Source: Acholeplasmataceae bacterium
Lineage (GTDB): Bacteria; Bacillota; Negativicutes; Acidaminococcales; Acidaminococcaceae
Assembly (NCBI GenBank): GCA_012517145.1
Contig: JAAYVM010000178.1
Location: 1-33,325, forward strand
Length of the DNA stretch: 33,325 bases
Direction: 5' to 3'
Shown here in pieces: positions 33,152 through 33,325 of the stretch. The notes beneath the pieces are model-generated. The model was not told the DNA's origin and did not search any database. It saw nothing but the letters and a program-made list of their open reading frames with translations. The translations under genes were made by a program, and so were the position numbers. Position 1 is the stretch's first letter. Every line of letters starts with the position of its first letter.

Positions 33152-33188
33152 TTGAAAAAAGAAAAGCACCCACATATTGTGAGTGCTT
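33152..33188 (-). terminator. Terminator of the tRNA transcript
   Basis: On the minus strand the stem AAGCACTCAC/GTGGGTGCTT (one G-T pair) is followed by TTCTTTTTT. It begins 9 bp past the tRNA-Phe CCA end. Confidence 0.85.
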
Positions 33189-33197
33189 ACTTACAAA

Positions 33198-33273
<76 letters not shown>

Positions 33274-33277
33274 ATAA

Positions 33278-33325
33278 TGGCGACCCGGATCGGACTCGAA
33301 CCGACGACCTCCGCCGTGACAGGGC
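33278..33325 (-). tRNA. tRNA-Asp (GTC), partial at window edge
   Basis: The 3' part of a tRNA on the minus strand, cut by the window end. The anticodon loop CTGTCAC gives anticodon GTC (Asp); the T arm with TTCGAGT, the 3' acceptor strand CCGGGTC, discriminator G and CCA are visible. The D arm and 5' end lie beyond the window. Confidence 0.9.

Overview
The window reads as chromosome of an anaerobic diderm Firmicute, most likely class Negativicutes. Gene spacing, strong AGGAGG-type ribosome binding sites and protein style are Firmicute. It also encodes an outer-membrane two-partner secretion pair (TpsB barrel plus a filamentous-haemagglutinin-like exoprotein), a diderm feature. A flavin reductase-rubredoxin fusion fits an anaerobe. 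Genus cannot be fixed from the sequence alone.

Left part (1-6,430): an AT-rich stretch with two small envelope/secreted protein genes (a DUF2939-type membrane-anchored protein and a secreted protein resembling the surface-adhesin E family). It is bordered by two copies of a 31-bp repeat and followed by a dispersed intergenic repeat with imperfect terminal inverted repeats. On the minus strand follows a minor-pilin operon: a PilV-like gene, a PilW-like gene, and a PilX-like gene whose C-terminal half is a regular ~24.5-residue beta-solenoid-like repeat. Its immediate downstream neighbour is a GltD-like FAD/NAD(P) oxidoreductase lacking the N-terminal Fe-S domain.

Middle (6,430-15,485): a secreted M48 metalloprotease and a class III CoA-transferase/racemase (minus); then on plus thiW (ECF thiazole S component) with a small membrane protein and a textbook terminator; then a tight run patatin - sbcD - sbcC - flavin reductase/rubredoxin. 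A 510-bp AT-rich gap with several dyads precedes the secretion pair.

Centre (15,486-24,096): tpsB and a 2,283-residue TpsA exoprotein with a TPS secretion domain, GLUG repeats and at least six MBG/YG-type modules, closed by a perfect bidirectional terminator.

Right part (24,127-31,241, minus strand): a catabolic unit in transcription order: a short Fis-HTH regulator, diaminopropionate ammonia-lyase, YgeY-type M20 hydrolase, N-acyl-D-amino-acid deacylase-type amidohydrolase, then a polar amino acid ABC transporter (binding lipoprotein, permease, ATPase). It resembles the enterobacterial ygeV-ygeX-ygeY-hyuA neighbourhood, but with the deacylase in place of hydantoinase, its own uptake system, and a regulator that has lost the AAA+ sigma-54 activation domain. 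The inferred job is import and deacylation/deamination of 2,3-diaminopropionate or unusual (D- or N-acylated) amino acids. Dyads and a perfect 36-bp palindrome lie between regulator and lyase. Last come an aldehyde dehydrogenase whose promoter carries a Rex-like operator, and tRNA-Phe and tRNA-Asp genes, the latter cut by the window edge.
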